Positions 24,462 to 33,459 of a stretch of 64,000 nucleotides of DNA are shown here, in pieces (position 1 is the stretch's first letter; each line of letters starts with the position of its first letter). The notes under the pieces are model-generated. The model saw nothing but the letters and a program-made list of their open reading frames with translations. It searched no databases and had not been told where the DNA came from. The stretch is from contig NZ_JBASBR010000003.1 of NCBI RefSeq assembly GCF_049651205.1, positions 82,824 through 146,823 on the forward strand, given 5' to 3'. Position numbers and translations under genes: made by a program. This stretch comes from Castellaniella sp049651205. GTDB lineage: Bacteria > Pseudomonadota > Gammaproteobacteria > Burkholderiales > Burkholderiaceae_B.

Positions 24462-26428
24462 CGCGACTTCAGCCGTGCCAACCGTCGGCTGAGGTCTTGA
24501 TAGCGCTCGCGCTGGGTTTTGTCTGTCAGGCCTGTCTCTATAAGACGATCGCATTGCTCTTGCACGGATTGCAGTTCAATCTGATGCAGGGCATCCCGCC
24601 ACTCGGCCCGAGGATCAGGCAACTCTTGCGCCATCAGCTCGGTACTCAGGTCCTGTATCGCACTGGCCAGATCGGATTCGGGATCCGCTGCCTCAAGCAG
24701 GGCCCCCGCGTGCCGCGCACCGCTGGTACTGGCCAATGCAATCAGTTCCCGTACCAATAGCAAATGGGGATGATGTGCCAATAATTCAAGCTGCTGGTCG
24801 CCCAGGCCCTCAACAAGCTCGGGATGTGCCAACAACAACTGCAACAGGCGCCGCGCCATCGGCGTCACGGTACGTGCCGTTGTACGCCGGGTTCGGTGCC
24901 GCTTGCCAGGCACCAGCGGAGTGCCTTGGCTCTGGGCATGCCCACTCATCCCCAGGAAGGATTCAGGATCCTGTACACGCTCCCAGCCCGTATTGAGTTC
25001 CCACCCTGCCTCCCCCGCTTGCTGCGCGGCGGCTGCATCATGCTGGCCCCAGGCCGGCTCGCCTCTGGTGCCTGGCGAAAGGCTTTCAGGCTTGCGTATC
25101 GATACAGGCTTGAGTTCTCCCGTCTGTGGCGCTGCGCCGCCTGCTTCCAGCATCTCGGCCAATTCGTCAGGCGTCAGACGCACCAATTGTGCAAACTCAC
25201 GCTCCAGCTGCAGCCGGAATCCGCCGGACGGAATCTGGGCAAACAGCGGCCTGGCCTCGTGCACACACGCCGCTCTGCCCTCCACCTCGTTGAGCGAATG
25301 GCGGCTGGCAAGCTCATCAAGCATGAACCGCGACAAGGGCGAGGCTTCGTCCAGGCACGCCCGCAAAGCGGCGGCACCATACGCACGAATGTAGGAATCT
25401 GGATCTTGCCCTTCAGGCAAAAACAGAAACCGCATCGACACGTCTTCTGCCACCCAAGGCAAGCACGCCTGCAATGCACGCCACGCGGCCTTGCGGCCCG
25501 CATTGTCACCATCAAAGCTGAAGATGATCCGGTCGCTGGCCCGACACAGTTTCTGCAAATGCGCACTGGTCGTGGAGGTACCCAGAGTGGCCACCGCATT
25601 GCCCAGACCAAACTGGGCCAGCGCCACCACATCCATGTAGCCCTCAACCACCAGCACACAGCCTTCTGCACGAATGCCTGCCCGCGCCTCATGCAAGCCG
25701 TAGAGCTCATTTCCCTTGGAAAACAGCGAGGTTTCGGGTGAATTCAGATATTTGGGCTCGCCCGCCTCGATGAGACGGCCACCAAACCCAAGCAGCTGAC
25801 CACGCCCGTTATGAATCGGAAACATGATCCGGCCCCGAAAACGGTCGTGCCGGCGCCCATCCTCCGCCTCGATCACCAGACCGGACTCGATCAGTGCCGG
25901 CTCTTCGTAGTGCTCGAAGACTGCCGCCAAACCGCGGCGATCAGCCGCTGCCCAGCCCAGCCCGTAGCGCGCAGCGATCTCGCCGCTTAAGCCGCGCTTT
26001 TTTAAGTACGCAACCGCCTGTGGCGCCTGCTTGAGTGCCGCCCGGTAATGCGCCTGGGCCTGCTGCAGGATGTCACGTTGACGGGAGCCCTCTTCGCGCC
26101 GCTCGCGCTCGGCTGCGCGCTGCCGGGGTGTACGGGGCTCTTCCGGCACGGTGAGCCCGACACTGGCTGCCAGCGTGCGCACGGCTTCCGGAAAGGGAGC
26201 CCCCGTATGTTCTGTCAGGAAGTGCAATGCACTGCCATGCGCACCGCAGCCGAAACAGTGATAGAACTGCTTGCTGGGGCTGACGGTAAACGAGGGTGTT
26301 TTTTCTGTGTGAAAAGGGCACAAACCCAGCAGGTTTGCGCCCCCTTTGCGCAGCTGAACATATCGGCCTACAACATCGACGATATCGACGCGCGCGAGTA
26401 GTTCCTGGATGAAGGATTCAGGAATCAA
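24452..26428 (-). CDS. dnaG: DNA primase
   Basis: A 658-residue primase. The N-terminal zinc ribbon has CPFHTEKTPSF and CFGCGAHG (about 38-64). The TOPRIM core has VVEGYMDVVAL and SFDGDNAGRKAA (about 262-315). A C-terminal helicase-binding region follows a low-complexity linker of about 60 residues (about 430-490), longer than usual. The start codon is TTG at 26428, immediately after the rpsU TGA with no gap and no visible ribosome binding site. The encoded MIPESFIQELLARVDIV matches the family N-terminus, so translation probably depends on ribosomes finishing rpsU. Confidence 0.96.
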   Translation of the reverse strand: MIPESFIQELLARVDIVDVVGRYVQLRKGGANLLGLCPFHTEKTPSFTVSPSKQFYHCFGCGAHGSALHFLTEHTGAPFPEAVRTLAASVGLTVPEEPRTPRQRAAERERREEGSRQRDILQQAQAHYRAALKQAPQAVAYLKKRGLSGEIAARYGLGWAAADRRGLAAVFEHYEEPALIESGLVIEAEDGRRHDRFRGRIMFPIHNGRGQLLGFGGRLIEAGEPKYLNSPETSLFSKGNELYGLHEARAGIRAEGCVLVVEGYMDVVALAQFGLGNAVATLGTSTTSAHLQKLCRASDRIIFSFDGDNAGRKAAWRALQACLPWVAEDVSMRFLFLPEGQDPDSYIRAYGAAALRACLDEASPLSRFMLDELASRHSLNEVEGRAACVHEARPLFAQIPSGGFRLQLEREFAQLVRLTPDELAEMLEAGGAAPQTGELKPVSIRKPESLSPGTRGEPAWGQHDAAAAQQAGEAGWELNTGWERVQDPESFLGMSGHAQSQGTPLVPGKRHRTRRTTARTVTPMARRLLQLLLAHPELVEGLGDQQLELLAHHPHLLLVRELIALASTSGARHAGALLEAADPESDLASAIQDLSTELMAQELPDPRAEWRDALHQIELQSVQEQCDRLIETGLTDKTQRERYQDLSRRLARLKSRTG

Positions 26429-26641
26429 TCAATAGAGTCGCGGCGGCAGTTGTTGGCTGCGGATGCGCTTGTAGTGACGCTTGACGGCAGCAGCCAGCTT
26501 GCGCTTACGCTCTGCGGTGGGCTTCTCGTAGAACTCGCGTGAGCGAAGCTCGGTGAGCAAACCGGTTTTTTCGATGGTGCGCTTAAAGCGCCGCAGGGCA
26601 GCCTCGAAGGGCTCGTTTTCTTTAAGGCGAACAATCGGCAT
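26429..26641 (-). CDS. rpsU: 30S ribosomal protein S21
   Basis: A 70-residue basic protein with the S21 pattern (RLKENEPFEAALRRFKRTI near the N-terminus and KPTAERKRKLAAAVKRH in the second half). It is the first gene of the macromolecular synthesis operon. AAGGA lies 5 bases before the ATG. A TATAAT lies about 75 bases upstream. Its stop codon directly abuts the dnaG start. Confidence 0.97.
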   Translation of the reverse strand: MPIVRLKENEPFEAALRRFKRTIEKTGLLTELRSREFYEKPTAERKRKLAAAVKRHYKRIRSQQLPPRLY

Positions 26642-26712
26642 GTAAATCCTTGGATGGCCTGTACAAAATCATGGGTGTCGGCCTGCTTGCTGCCGGTGCG
26701 CCCACGGTGAAA

Positions 26713-26718
26713 ATTATA
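26713..26718 (-). promoter_or_regulatory. Candidate -10 box of the rpsU-dnaG-rpoD operon
   Basis: A perfect TATAAT on the minus strand lies 72-77 bases upstream of the rpsU ATG. No good -35 hexamer is at 16-18 bases; the closest is TTACCA at 20 bases. The -10 match is good, but the promoter assignment is tentative. Confidence 0.4.
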
Positions 26719-26764
26719 AAAACCAGCCCAAATTAGCTTGGTAACTGGACAGCAGAAGATTCTA

Positions 26765-26790
26765 GCATGGATCCATAGATGAATCCATGC
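26765..26790. other. Intergenic hairpin downstream of the phosphoribosyltransferase gene
   Basis: Perfect 8-bp arms GCATGGAT (26765-26772) and ATCCATGC (26783-26790) with a 10-base loop lie 13 bases after the stop of the minus-strand phosphoribosyltransferase gene. No T run follows, so it may be a weak terminator or an RNA 3' end structure. Confidence 0.35.
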
Positions 26791-26802
26791 CTGTGGTTGT
26801 TA

Positions 26803-27360
26803 TTACGGATTTGGATACGCCGTACGCACGCCCTTGCGAATCCAGGACTCAAGCTGGTGTGGCCGCAGGCTGTCATAGTCTTCGAAGGGTTGATGGATCC
26901 ACGGATTGGTGGGCAGCTGCTCGATAAAATAATCGGGTTGCACCTGAGCATGGCCCTTCTGCCACAATACGGCCGTGCGAAGCTCGGTAATGCCGGGAAA
27001 CTGATGCAGGAGATGGTCGCGCACCCGGGTAAAGGTAAGCCCGGTGTCTACCATGTCATCAACCAGCAGCACTTTGCCATCCAGGGTGCCACGCGTAATG
27101 GTAATGAACTGGGCAATATCCAGCTGACCTTGCACCGTACCCGCAGCTTCGCGGTAGCTGCTGGTAGCCAAAATACCCAAAGGCAAATCAAAAATACGCG
27201 AAAGCACATCACCTACACGGACACCCCCTCGAGCCAGACACAGGATCTTGTCGAATGCCCAGCCAGAGTCATGCACCTGCAAAGCCAGCTGTTCGATCAA
27301 GGCGTGGTATTGCTCCCAGCTAACCCAGAGGTCGCGATCAGTGCTCGGTGGTGTACTCAT
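26803..27360 (-). CDS. Purine phosphoribosyltransferase (Hpt/Gpt-like)
   Basis: A 185-residue type I phosphoribosyltransferase. The PRPP loop is KVLLVDDMVDTGLTF (about 99-113), and the N-terminal ILCLARGGVRVGDVLSR is the pyrophosphate-binding strand. It should salvage hypoxanthine, guanine or xanthine to the nucleotide; sequence alone does not fix the base preference. The ATG at 27360 has AGGA upstream; an upstream codon in the same frame lacks one. It follows purA, so salvage and de novo AMP synthesis genes are neighbours, but a terminator separates them. Confidence 0.85.
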   Translation of the reverse strand: MSTPPSTDRDLWVSWEQYHALIEQLALQVHDSGWAFDKILCLARGGVRVGDVLSRIFDLPLGILATSSYREAAGTVQGQLDIAQFITITRGTLDGKVLLVDDMVDTGLTFTRVRDHLLHQFPGITELRTAVLWQKGHAQVQPDYFIEQLPTNPWIHQPFEDYDSLRPHQLESWIRKGVRTAYPNP

Positions 27361-27395
27361 GGTGTGTCCTGTTGCTTGCAAGAAGAGTGAAATCA

Positions 27396-27422
27396 AAAAA
27401 CCGCAAGTTGCCTTGCGGTTTT
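27396..27422 (-). terminator. Rho-independent terminator of purA
   Basis: On the minus strand a 7-9 bp stem (AACCGCAAG/CTTGCGGTT, arms at 27399-27407 and 27412-27420) with a 4-base loop is followed by a run of T residues, 11 bases after the purA stop codon. It has textbook structure. Confidence 0.85.
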
Positions 27423-27432
27423 GCCTGACGCA

Positions 27433-28728
27433 TCAACCCTGGAACGGATGACGCAGCACGATGGTTTCCAGCCGGTCAGGGCCAGTGGAAACCATGTCAA
27501 TGGGGACATCGCACACCTCAGCGATGCGCTCGAGGTAGCGTCGGGCATTGACCGGCAGCCTGTCGTACTCGGTGATGCCCACGGTGGATTCTGTCCAGCC
27601 GGCCATTTCCTCGAGGACGGGCTCGGCTTCGGCAGCTGCGTGCGCGCCATAGGGGAGCACGTCAAGGAACTGCCCCTTGTAGCGATAGCCCACACCAATC
27701 TTGATCTGTTCGACGCCGTCGAGCACATCCAGCTTGGTAATGCACAGGCCGGTTAAGCCGTTGATCATAACCGAGCGTTTCATGGCTGCGCCATCAAACC
27801 AGCCGCAGCGGCGCGGGCGGCCCGTAACGGAACCGAATTCTTTGCCCACCGTAGCGAGACGCAGACCTGTATCATCCAGCAGCTCTGTGGGGAATGGGCC
27901 GGAGCCCACCCGTGTGGTGTAGGCCTTGGCGATACCCAGCACATAATCCAGCGCCTGCGGGCCAACGCCCGTGCCTGCCGCCGCCGCGCCTGCAACGCAG
28001 TTGCTGCTGGTGACAAACGGGTATGTTCCGTGGTCGATATCCAGCAAAGTGCCTTGTGCGCCCTCGAAGAGCAAATTGTGCCCTGCTTTACGCGCAACAT
28101 AGATATTGCTGGAGACATCGGCCACCATAGGCTCGATCTGACGGGCAAGCTCCATGACCTGATCCCGCACGGCACTGGCCTCAACCGCCTTGGCACCAAG
28201 GTATTGGGTAAGCACAAAGTTGTGATAATCCAGAACTTCGGCCAGCTTTTCATCAAACACTGCGGGATCATAGAGATCCTGGACACGCAGCGCACGACGG
28301 GCGACCTTGTCTTCGTAGGCCGGACCAATGCCACGGCCAGTGGTACCAATCTTGCCCTCGCCCTTGCGAGCCTCACGGGCCTGATCCAGTGCCACGTGGT
28401 AAGGCAGGATCAGCGGGCAGGCCGCAGAAATCTGCAGGCGGGAACGCACTTCCAGCCCGGCCGCTTCGAGTTCGGCAATCTCGCCGAGCAAGGCTTCTGG
28501 CGACAGCACAACCCCATTGCCGATGTAGCAGGTAACGTGCGGGTGCATGATTCCGGAAGGGATCAACCGAAGAATGGTTTTTTTACCATTGATCCACAAA
28601 GTGTGGCCGGCATTGTGCCCCCCTTGGAAGCGCACGACGCCCTGGGCAGACTCTGCGAGCCAATCCACAATTTTGCCCTTGCCTTCGTCACCCCATTGGG
28701 TGCCGATCACGACGATGTTCTTGCTCAT
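27433..28728 (-). CDS. purA: Adenylosuccinate synthetase
   Basis: A 431-residue GTP-dependent ligase making adenylosuccinate from IMP and aspartate. The N-terminal nucleotide motif is GTQWGDEGKGKIVDWLAE, followed by GGHNAGHT and later STTGRGIGPAYEDK-like and TRVGSGPFPTE segments of the family. I start it at ATG 28728 (MSKNIVVIG), because upstream residues are non-homologous and run into the hisZ end. It lies 55 bases after hisZ, and a terminator follows. Confidence 0.96.
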   Translation of the reverse strand: MSKNIVVIGTQWGDEGKGKIVDWLAESAQGVVRFQGGHNAGHTLWINGKKTILRLIPSGIMHPHVTCYIGNGVVLSPEALLGEIAELEAAGLEVRSRLQISAACPLILPYHVALDQAREARKGEGKIGTTGRGIGPAYEDKVARRALRVQDLYDPAVFDEKLAEVLDYHNFVLTQYLGAKAVEASAVRDQVMELARQIEPMVADVSSNIYVARKAGHNLLFEGAQGTLLDIDHGTYPFVTSSNCVAGAAAAGTGVGPQALDYVLGIAKAYTTRVGSGPFPTELLDDTGLRLATVGKEFGSVTGRPRRCGWFDGAAMKRSVMINGLTGLCITKLDVLDGVEQIKIGVGYRYKGQFLDVLPYGAHAAAEAEPVLEEMAGWTESTVGITEYDRLPVNARRYLERIAEVCDVPIDMVSTGPDRLETIVLRHPFQG

Positions 28729-28783
28729 AAGCCCTGACTGTGGCGACACCATGTCGCCTTGCGAAACGAATAAGTTTATACCA

Positions 28784-29950
28784 TCAGACGGCAAGGGTTC
28801 GCAGAACCCACGCACCATCCACTAAAACCAGCTCTTGATCCACGCTGAACTCGTCGAACTGCTGGGGTTCTCCCGGCAGGCTCTGGATCACAATCTGCCC
28901 ATTGCTGCGCAGCTTGGCCACCGCCTGTGCAAGCGCAGGATCATCCGACCAAGGCGCACGAACAGCCTGAGTCTGACATGCATCCGGCAGGCCTGCAGAC
29001 AGCTTGCGGAGATCGAGGCTGAAGCCGGTAGCCGGCCGCGAACGCCCGAATTTCCGTCCAATGCCATCATAGCGCCCACCCCTGACAAGCGCGTCATGCC
29101 ACCCGGCCGCGTAAATCGAAAACACCACCCCGGAGTGATAGCCGTAACTACCACCCATATCAGCAAGGTCGATGGCAATCGCGGCCTCTGCCAGTGCATC
29201 ACACAATGTCTGCAAGGCATCCAGTGCGGCATGGATGGGAGGCAGCGCCGGCAAACACTGCCGAGCCCGCTGCACCGTCTGCAAATCACCGTACAGGGTG
29301 GTCAGCGTGCGAAGTGCCTGCCGGGTTTCCGGACGCGCACCTTGTTGGTCGCACAAGGCTTCAAGCCCTGGCACATCCTTGGCACTGAGCAGGTCGTAGA
29401 TCTCGTCTGACACCTCGGCCAATGCGGGATCGGCATCCACCAACGCACGTCCCACACCAGGGTGGTTGAGGTCGAGCCGGGGTTGCTGAACACCAGCCCG
29501 GCGCACTGAAGCCAGGGCCAATTGCACGGCCTCGATATCTGACTGCACGCCAGCATGACCAAAGATCTCGGCACCAATCTGCAGCAGTTCGCGATCGGAC
29601 ATCAGCCCTGAAGGCCGCGCATGCACCACTGGCCCGCAATAACAAAGCCGCGTCACACCCGGGCGATTCAGAAGATGGGCATCAATACGGGAAACTTGCA
29701 CGGTAATATCAGCCCGCACACCCATCGTGAGCCCGGACAGCTGATCCACCAGCTTGCAGGTACGCAGGCGCAGGCCCTCGTCATCTGCCAACATCAAGGA
29801 ATCCAGGTACTCGACCATCGGCGGTGCCACCAGCTCAAAGCCGTAGGTACGATAGAGATCGAGGAGTTCGCGGCGAAGTTCTTCAATACGCCGCGCCTCG
29901 GCCGGCAGGATATCCGACAGATTTTCCGGCAACAGCCAGTTTGAAATCAT
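28784..29950 (-). CDS. hisZ: ATP phosphoribosyltransferase regulatory subunit HisZ
   Basis: A 388-residue HisRS paralogue. It has the class II aminoacyl-tRNA synthetase core (LPENLSDILPAEARRIEELR at the start, RGGRYDGIGRKFGR motif near 325) but no anticodon-binding domain. HisZ partners a short HisG to start histidine synthesis and is catalytically inactive as a synthetase. Its presence implies that HisG in this genome is the short form. It lies between hflC and purA as in Bordetella-type genomes; hisC is also in the window but in another part of the run. Confidence 0.92.
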   Translation of the reverse strand: MISNWLLPENLSDILPAEARRIEELRRELLDLYRTYGFELVAPPMVEYLDSLMLADDEGLRLRTCKLVDQLSGLTMGVRADITVQVSRIDAHLLNRPGVTRLCYCGPVVHARPSGLMSDRELLQIGAEIFGHAGVQSDIEAVQLALASVRRAGVQQPRLDLNHPGVGRALVDADPALAEVSDEIYDLLSAKDVPGLEALCDQQGARPETRQALRTLTTLYGDLQTVQRARQCLPALPPIHAALDALQTLCDALAEAAIAIDLADMGGSYGYHSGVVFSIYAAGWHDALVRGGRYDGIGRKFGRSRPATGFSLDLRKLSAGLPDACQTQAVRAPWSDDPALAQAVAKLRSNGQIVIQSLPGEPQQFDEFSVDQELVLVDGAWVLRTLAV

Positions 29951-29985
29951 GGTGTGTTTATTCCAAAATCAGATCCGGCACGAAT

Positions 29986-30029
29986 CAACCCGGCCAGAAC
30001 CCCAAAAACAGGGGGCCGAGGCCGGGTTG
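29986..30029. other. Nested inverted repeat between hflC and hisZ
   Basis: Outer 10-bp arms CAACCCGGCC (29986-29995) and GGCCGGGTTG (30020-30029) enclose an inner CCCC/GGGG pair (30000-30003, 30011-30014). It is strong but has no T tract downstream on the minus strand. It may partly separate hflC from hisZ expression. Confidence 0.45.
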
Positions 30030-30040
30030 GCTAGTGGAAT

Positions 30041-30937
30041 TTAATGCGCGGGGGCGGCCGGAGGCGTGCCCCGTGCGTTGTCCCAGTAGCGGAAGAAGTC
30101 TGAATCAGGGCTCAGAACCAAGGTGCTGCCGTTACCCGAGAATGCAGATCGATAAGCATCCAGGCTCTTGTAGAAGCGATAGAACTCGGGGTTCTGCCCA
30201 TACGAGCGGGCGTAAATAGCCGCTGCGGTTGCATCACCCTCGCCTCGCTTGGCTTGGGATTCTGCATACGCACGCGCCAAAACCTCCTGGCGCTTGCGAT
30301 CGGCTTCGGCACGGATACGCTCGCTGTCGGCTGCACCACTGGCGCGCAGACGGTTGGCTTCCTGTTTGCGTTCAGCCTCCATACGGCGATAGACAGACTC
30401 GGAGATCTCTGGCGCGAAATCAATTCGGCGCAAGCGTACGTCCACGACATCCACCCCCAGCGGCTTGGCCCTTTGAGCCACCGAATTCTGGATTTCTTTC
30501 ATGATGGTGTCCCGATCGCTGGACACCACCTGCTTGACTGTCCGCACGTTAACCGCTGCGTTCAGGGCATCGCGGATCTGGGCCTGGAGACGTTCGACAG
30601 CGGCGCCGCTATTGGCCCCGAAGGTGACGTAGTAAAGGCGCGGGTCTGCAATACGCCACTTCACGAAAGAATCGATCAGCAGATTCTTTTTCTCGGCGGT
30701 CTGAATACGCTCTGGATCACGGCTTTCGATGGTCTGAAGCCGTTTGTCGAGGTAAACCACATTTTCAAAGGGTGGCGGGTATTTAAAGTAAAGGCCGGGT
30801 TCTGTGATGGTTTCTCGCACTTCGCCCAGTGCAAACAGCAGAGCCGAATCGCGTTCGCGCACCACAAACAGGCTGGACGACAAAACGGCCACTACGACAA
30901 CCAGACCAACCAGGGCAGGAAAAAAACGTTGCATCAA
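30041..30937 (-). CDS. hflC: FtsH-modulating protein HflC
   Basis: A 298-residue SPFH/band-7 protein. One N-terminal membrane helix (about residues 5-25) is followed by VVRERDSALLFALGEVRE and the SPFH domain, then a long charged helix rich in Ala/Glu/Arg. With HflK it forms a membrane cage around the FtsH protease and tunes its activity. It starts 7 bases after hflK. The C-terminus ends in a Pro/Ala-rich tail. Confidence 0.94.
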   Translation of the reverse strand: MMQRFFPALVGLVVVVAVLSSSLFVVRERDSALLFALGEVRETITEPGLYFKYPPPFENVVYLDKRLQTIESRDPERIQTAEKKNLLIDSFVKWRIADPRLYYVTFGANSGAAVERLQAQIRDALNAAVNVRTVKQVVSSDRDTIMKEIQNSVAQRAKPLGVDVVDVRLRRIDFAPEISESVYRRMEAERKQEANRLRASGAADSERIRAEADRKRQEVLARAYAESQAKRGEGDATAAAIYARSYGQNPEFYRFYKSLDAYRSAFSGNGSTLVLSPDSDFFRYWDNARGTPPAAPAH

Positions 30938-30944
30938 TAAGCTC

Positions 30945-32276
30945 CTAGTTTGAGTACGGGCTGCTCATCAGGCTGTTCAGGCCGGAAGGCACGGATCCAC
31001 GGGTGGAGGATGCCGGGCTGGATGCAGCCCCCTTGCTGGAACTTGTCTGAGCGGAAGCTGCCGCACTGACAGTAGAGCTGCTGGAGGAGCTTGAGCCCGT
31101 GCCGCCGCTGCCTGAGCTGGAGGAGCCACCTTTACCCGAGCCCACCTGGTTCATGATTTTGTCGAGGGGCAAATACAGCATGTTATTGCCCACAGGTGCG
31201 TCAATCATCACCTTGGCTGTATCGCTGAGGATATCTTGCATGGTCTCAAGATAGATACGATCGCGAGTGATATCCGGCGCCTTGGTGTATTCGGTAGCAA
31301 TGCTGTCAAAACGCGACGTATTACCTTGTGCTTCGCCAATCACCTTGGCGCTGTAGCCCTCGGATTCCTGGATCATTCGGGCGGCCTGGCCTTCGGCTTC
31401 AGGCAGCACCTTGCTGGCGTACGCATTACCTTCGTTGATCTGGCGTTCGCGATCCTGGCCCGCCTTCACGGCATCATCAAAGGCTGCTTGAACCTGCTCG
31501 GGCGGCTGAACGTTTTGAATGGCAACGGTTGAAATCTGGATCCCGGTTTCATAGCGATCAAGGATGCTTTGCGCCAGTTCCTGGACTTCTGTGGCAACCA
31601 CGGTACGACCGGAGTACAGCACGAAGTCCATGGGCTTGCGGCCAACGATCTCACGCATCGCTGTTTCGGCGGCCTGGCGGACAGACTCGTCGGGTTGGCT
31701 GGTATTAAACAGATAGGCAGGCGCGCCATCCGCCCGCAACCGATACTGCACCACAAACTGCACATCGACGATATTTTCGTCGTTGGTCAGCATGAGGGAT
31801 TCAGACAGCACCTTGTTGCGCGAAGACCCACGAAAGCCGACTTCGAATGTCCGCAGTTGGGCGATATTGACATCCTGGGAGTTTTCGATGGGTGATGGCC
31901 AGCGCCATTGCAGGCCCGGGCTGAGCGTATGCACATACTTGCCAAACCGGGTAACCACTGCCACCTGACCTTCTTGCACAATCATGAAGCCACTGGCCAA
32001 CCAGAGCAAAATGGCGGCAATAATCACCAGAAGGACAAACTTGGGGGACGGCCCCGGCAACGATGGCAAGCCACCGCCCGAAGGACGGCGCGGCCCACCG
32101 CCACCACCGCGGCGACCAAACAGCCCAGACAGGCGTTTATTAAAATCACGCCAGACTTCATCCAGATCGGGTGGACCACCCGCCGAATTAGGTTTTTCTG
32201 GTGGGGTATTATCCTGATTTTGCTGACCGCGCCCCCAGCCCGGATCATTCAGGTTGAACAGTTTCATTCCACGCAT
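30945..32276 (-). CDS. hflK: FtsH-modulating protein HflK
   Basis: A 443-residue SPFH protein. It has a cytoplasmic Gly/Pro/Arg-rich N-terminus with FNLNDPGWGRG, one membrane helix about residue 80-100, an SPFH domain, and a helix with MQDILSDTAKVMID. It ends in a 70-residue Ser/Gly-rich low-complexity tail, longer than the E. coli tail. It works with HflC. The start is ATG 32276 (GGGA 4 bases upstream) or ATG 32267 (MKLFNLND), which has no well-spaced site; either way it overlaps the hflX 3' end. Upstream in-frame codons lie inside hflX. Confidence 0.92.
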   Translation of the reverse strand: MRGMKLFNLNDPGWGRGQQNQDNTPPEKPNSAGGPPDLDEVWRDFNKRLSGLFGRRGGGGGPRRPSGGGLPSLPGPSPKFVLLVIIAAILLWLASGFMIVQEGQVAVVTRFGKYVHTLSPGLQWRWPSPIENSQDVNIAQLRTFEVGFRGSSRNKVLSESLMLTNDENIVDVQFVVQYRLRADGAPAYLFNTSQPDESVRQAAETAMREIVGRKPMDFVLYSGRTVVATEVQELAQSILDRYETGIQISTVAIQNVQPPEQVQAAFDDAVKAGQDRERQINEGNAYASKVLPEAEGQAARMIQESEGYSAKVIGEAQGNTSRFDSIATEYTKAPDITRDRIYLETMQDILSDTAKVMIDAPVGNNMLYLPLDKIMNQVGSGKGGSSSSGSGGTGSSSSSSSTVSAAASAQTSSSKGAASSPASSTRGSVPSGLNSLMSSPYSN

Positions 32277-33348
32277 TGTTTCCCGTTGACCCCCCAAACT
32301 CGGCAACAGATTGCCGTAAACCATCCAGTCCGCTGCGGTGCAGCGCACTGACAAAGACTCGCGCAATCGTACCATGTTCGTTTCTTTCGACTCGCGGTTC
32401 GTATCCCGCAGCATCGATTTTGTTGTAAACCAAAATCTGCGGAATATCATCCGCACCAATATCTTTTAAAACCTTGTTTACCTCAAATGCCTGCTCGTCA
32501 CGTTGCGGGCTGGCGGCGTCGATAACGTGCAGCAATAAATCAGCATGCACGGTTTCTTCGAGTGTTGCCCGAAACGCCGCGATCAGGGTTGGAGGCAAAG
32601 AACGAATAAATCCAACCGTATCAGACACCACAACCTGGCCTGCACCTTCAATCCAGACTTTGCGAGTAGTGGTATCCAGTGTCGCAAACAATTGATCTGC
32701 CGCATAGGCATCCGCCCGCGTCAGGGCATTGAACAAGGTGGATTTTCCTGCATTGGTATAACCCACCAGGGATATTGACAATGTTTGCCCACGCTGACGC
32801 GCCCGCCGCTGGGTCAGGCGTTGGCGCTGGACACGCTCGAGGCGGTCTCGCAAAGCCCGCACACGCGATCCAATCAGGCGCCGGTCGGTTTCGAGTTGAG
32901 ACTCACCCGGCCCGCGCACCCCGATGCCGCCGCTCTGGCGTTCGAGGTGAGTCCACATGCGGGTAAGGCGGGTAGACAAATGCTGGAGCTGGGCGAGTTC
33001 AACTTGCAGCTTGCCCTCGTGACTATGGGCACGTAGCGCAAAAATATCCAGAATCAGGGCGACGCGGTCTACGACCCGAACCTCGAAGTGGCGCTCGAGG
33101 TTGCGCTGCTGGGCTGGGCTGAGAGGCTGGTCGAACAAAACGACCTCGGCACCCGTTGCCTTGACCAAAGCAGCGGCTTCTTCGATTTTTCCGGAGCCAA
33201 TGAAGCCTGCAGCATCCGGCCGGCTACGCCGCACCGACAGTACCTCGGCGATCTCTGCGCCTGCCCCGCGTGCGAGCATCAGGAATTCTTCAGCATGCGC
33301 CGTGTAGTCGGACTCACCGAGATCGACACTGATGACCAGCGCGATCAT
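32245..33348 (-). CDS. hflX: Ribosome-associated GTPase HflX
   Basis: A 367-residue GTPase. The N-terminal ND1 domain (1-180) has the glycine-rich RQSGGIGVRGPGESQLE, then a G domain with P-loop GYTNAGKSTLFNALT, G3 DTVGF and G4 NKID. HflX rescues stalled or heat-damaged ribosomes. It lies between hfq and hflK, with its end overlapping the hflK start, the usual order. It is somewhat shorter than E. coli HflX (426) because of a short C-terminus. Confidence 0.94.
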   Translation of the reverse strand: MIALVISVDLGESDYTAHAEEFLMLARGAGAEIAEVLSVRRSRPDAAGFIGSGKIEEAAALVKATGAEVVLFDQPLSPAQQRNLERHFEVRVVDRVALILDIFALRAHSHEGKLQVELAQLQHLSTRLTRMWTHLERQSGGIGVRGPGESQLETDRRLIGSRVRALRDRLERVQRQRLTQRRARQRGQTLSISLVGYTNAGKSTLFNALTRADAYAADQLFATLDTTTRKVWIEGAGQVVVSDTVGFIRSLPPTLIAAFRATLEETVHADLLLHVIDAASPQRDEQAFEVNKVLKDIGADDIPQILVYNKIDAAGYEPRVERNEHGTIARVFVSALHRSGLDGLRQSVAEFGGSTGNNAWNETVQPE

Positions 33349-33459
33349 GCACGCCCCCAGGCAGCGGACTGGATGGCCGCGCCCGCCCGTACCTCAAAAC
33401 GAAGACCCGCCGATGCTACAGGCACGGCGGGCTGAAAAGCAGTGTGTTTTCTCTGGGAG

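Noticed and set aside
27361..27396. Longer N-terminus of the purine phosphoribosyltransferase
   Set aside because: It overlaps the purA terminator and lacks a binding site.
28784..29950. hisZ as a second histidyl-tRNA synthetase
   Set aside because: It lacks the anticodon-binding domain and part of the catalytic motifs, and a complete hisS is present at 38105-39391.
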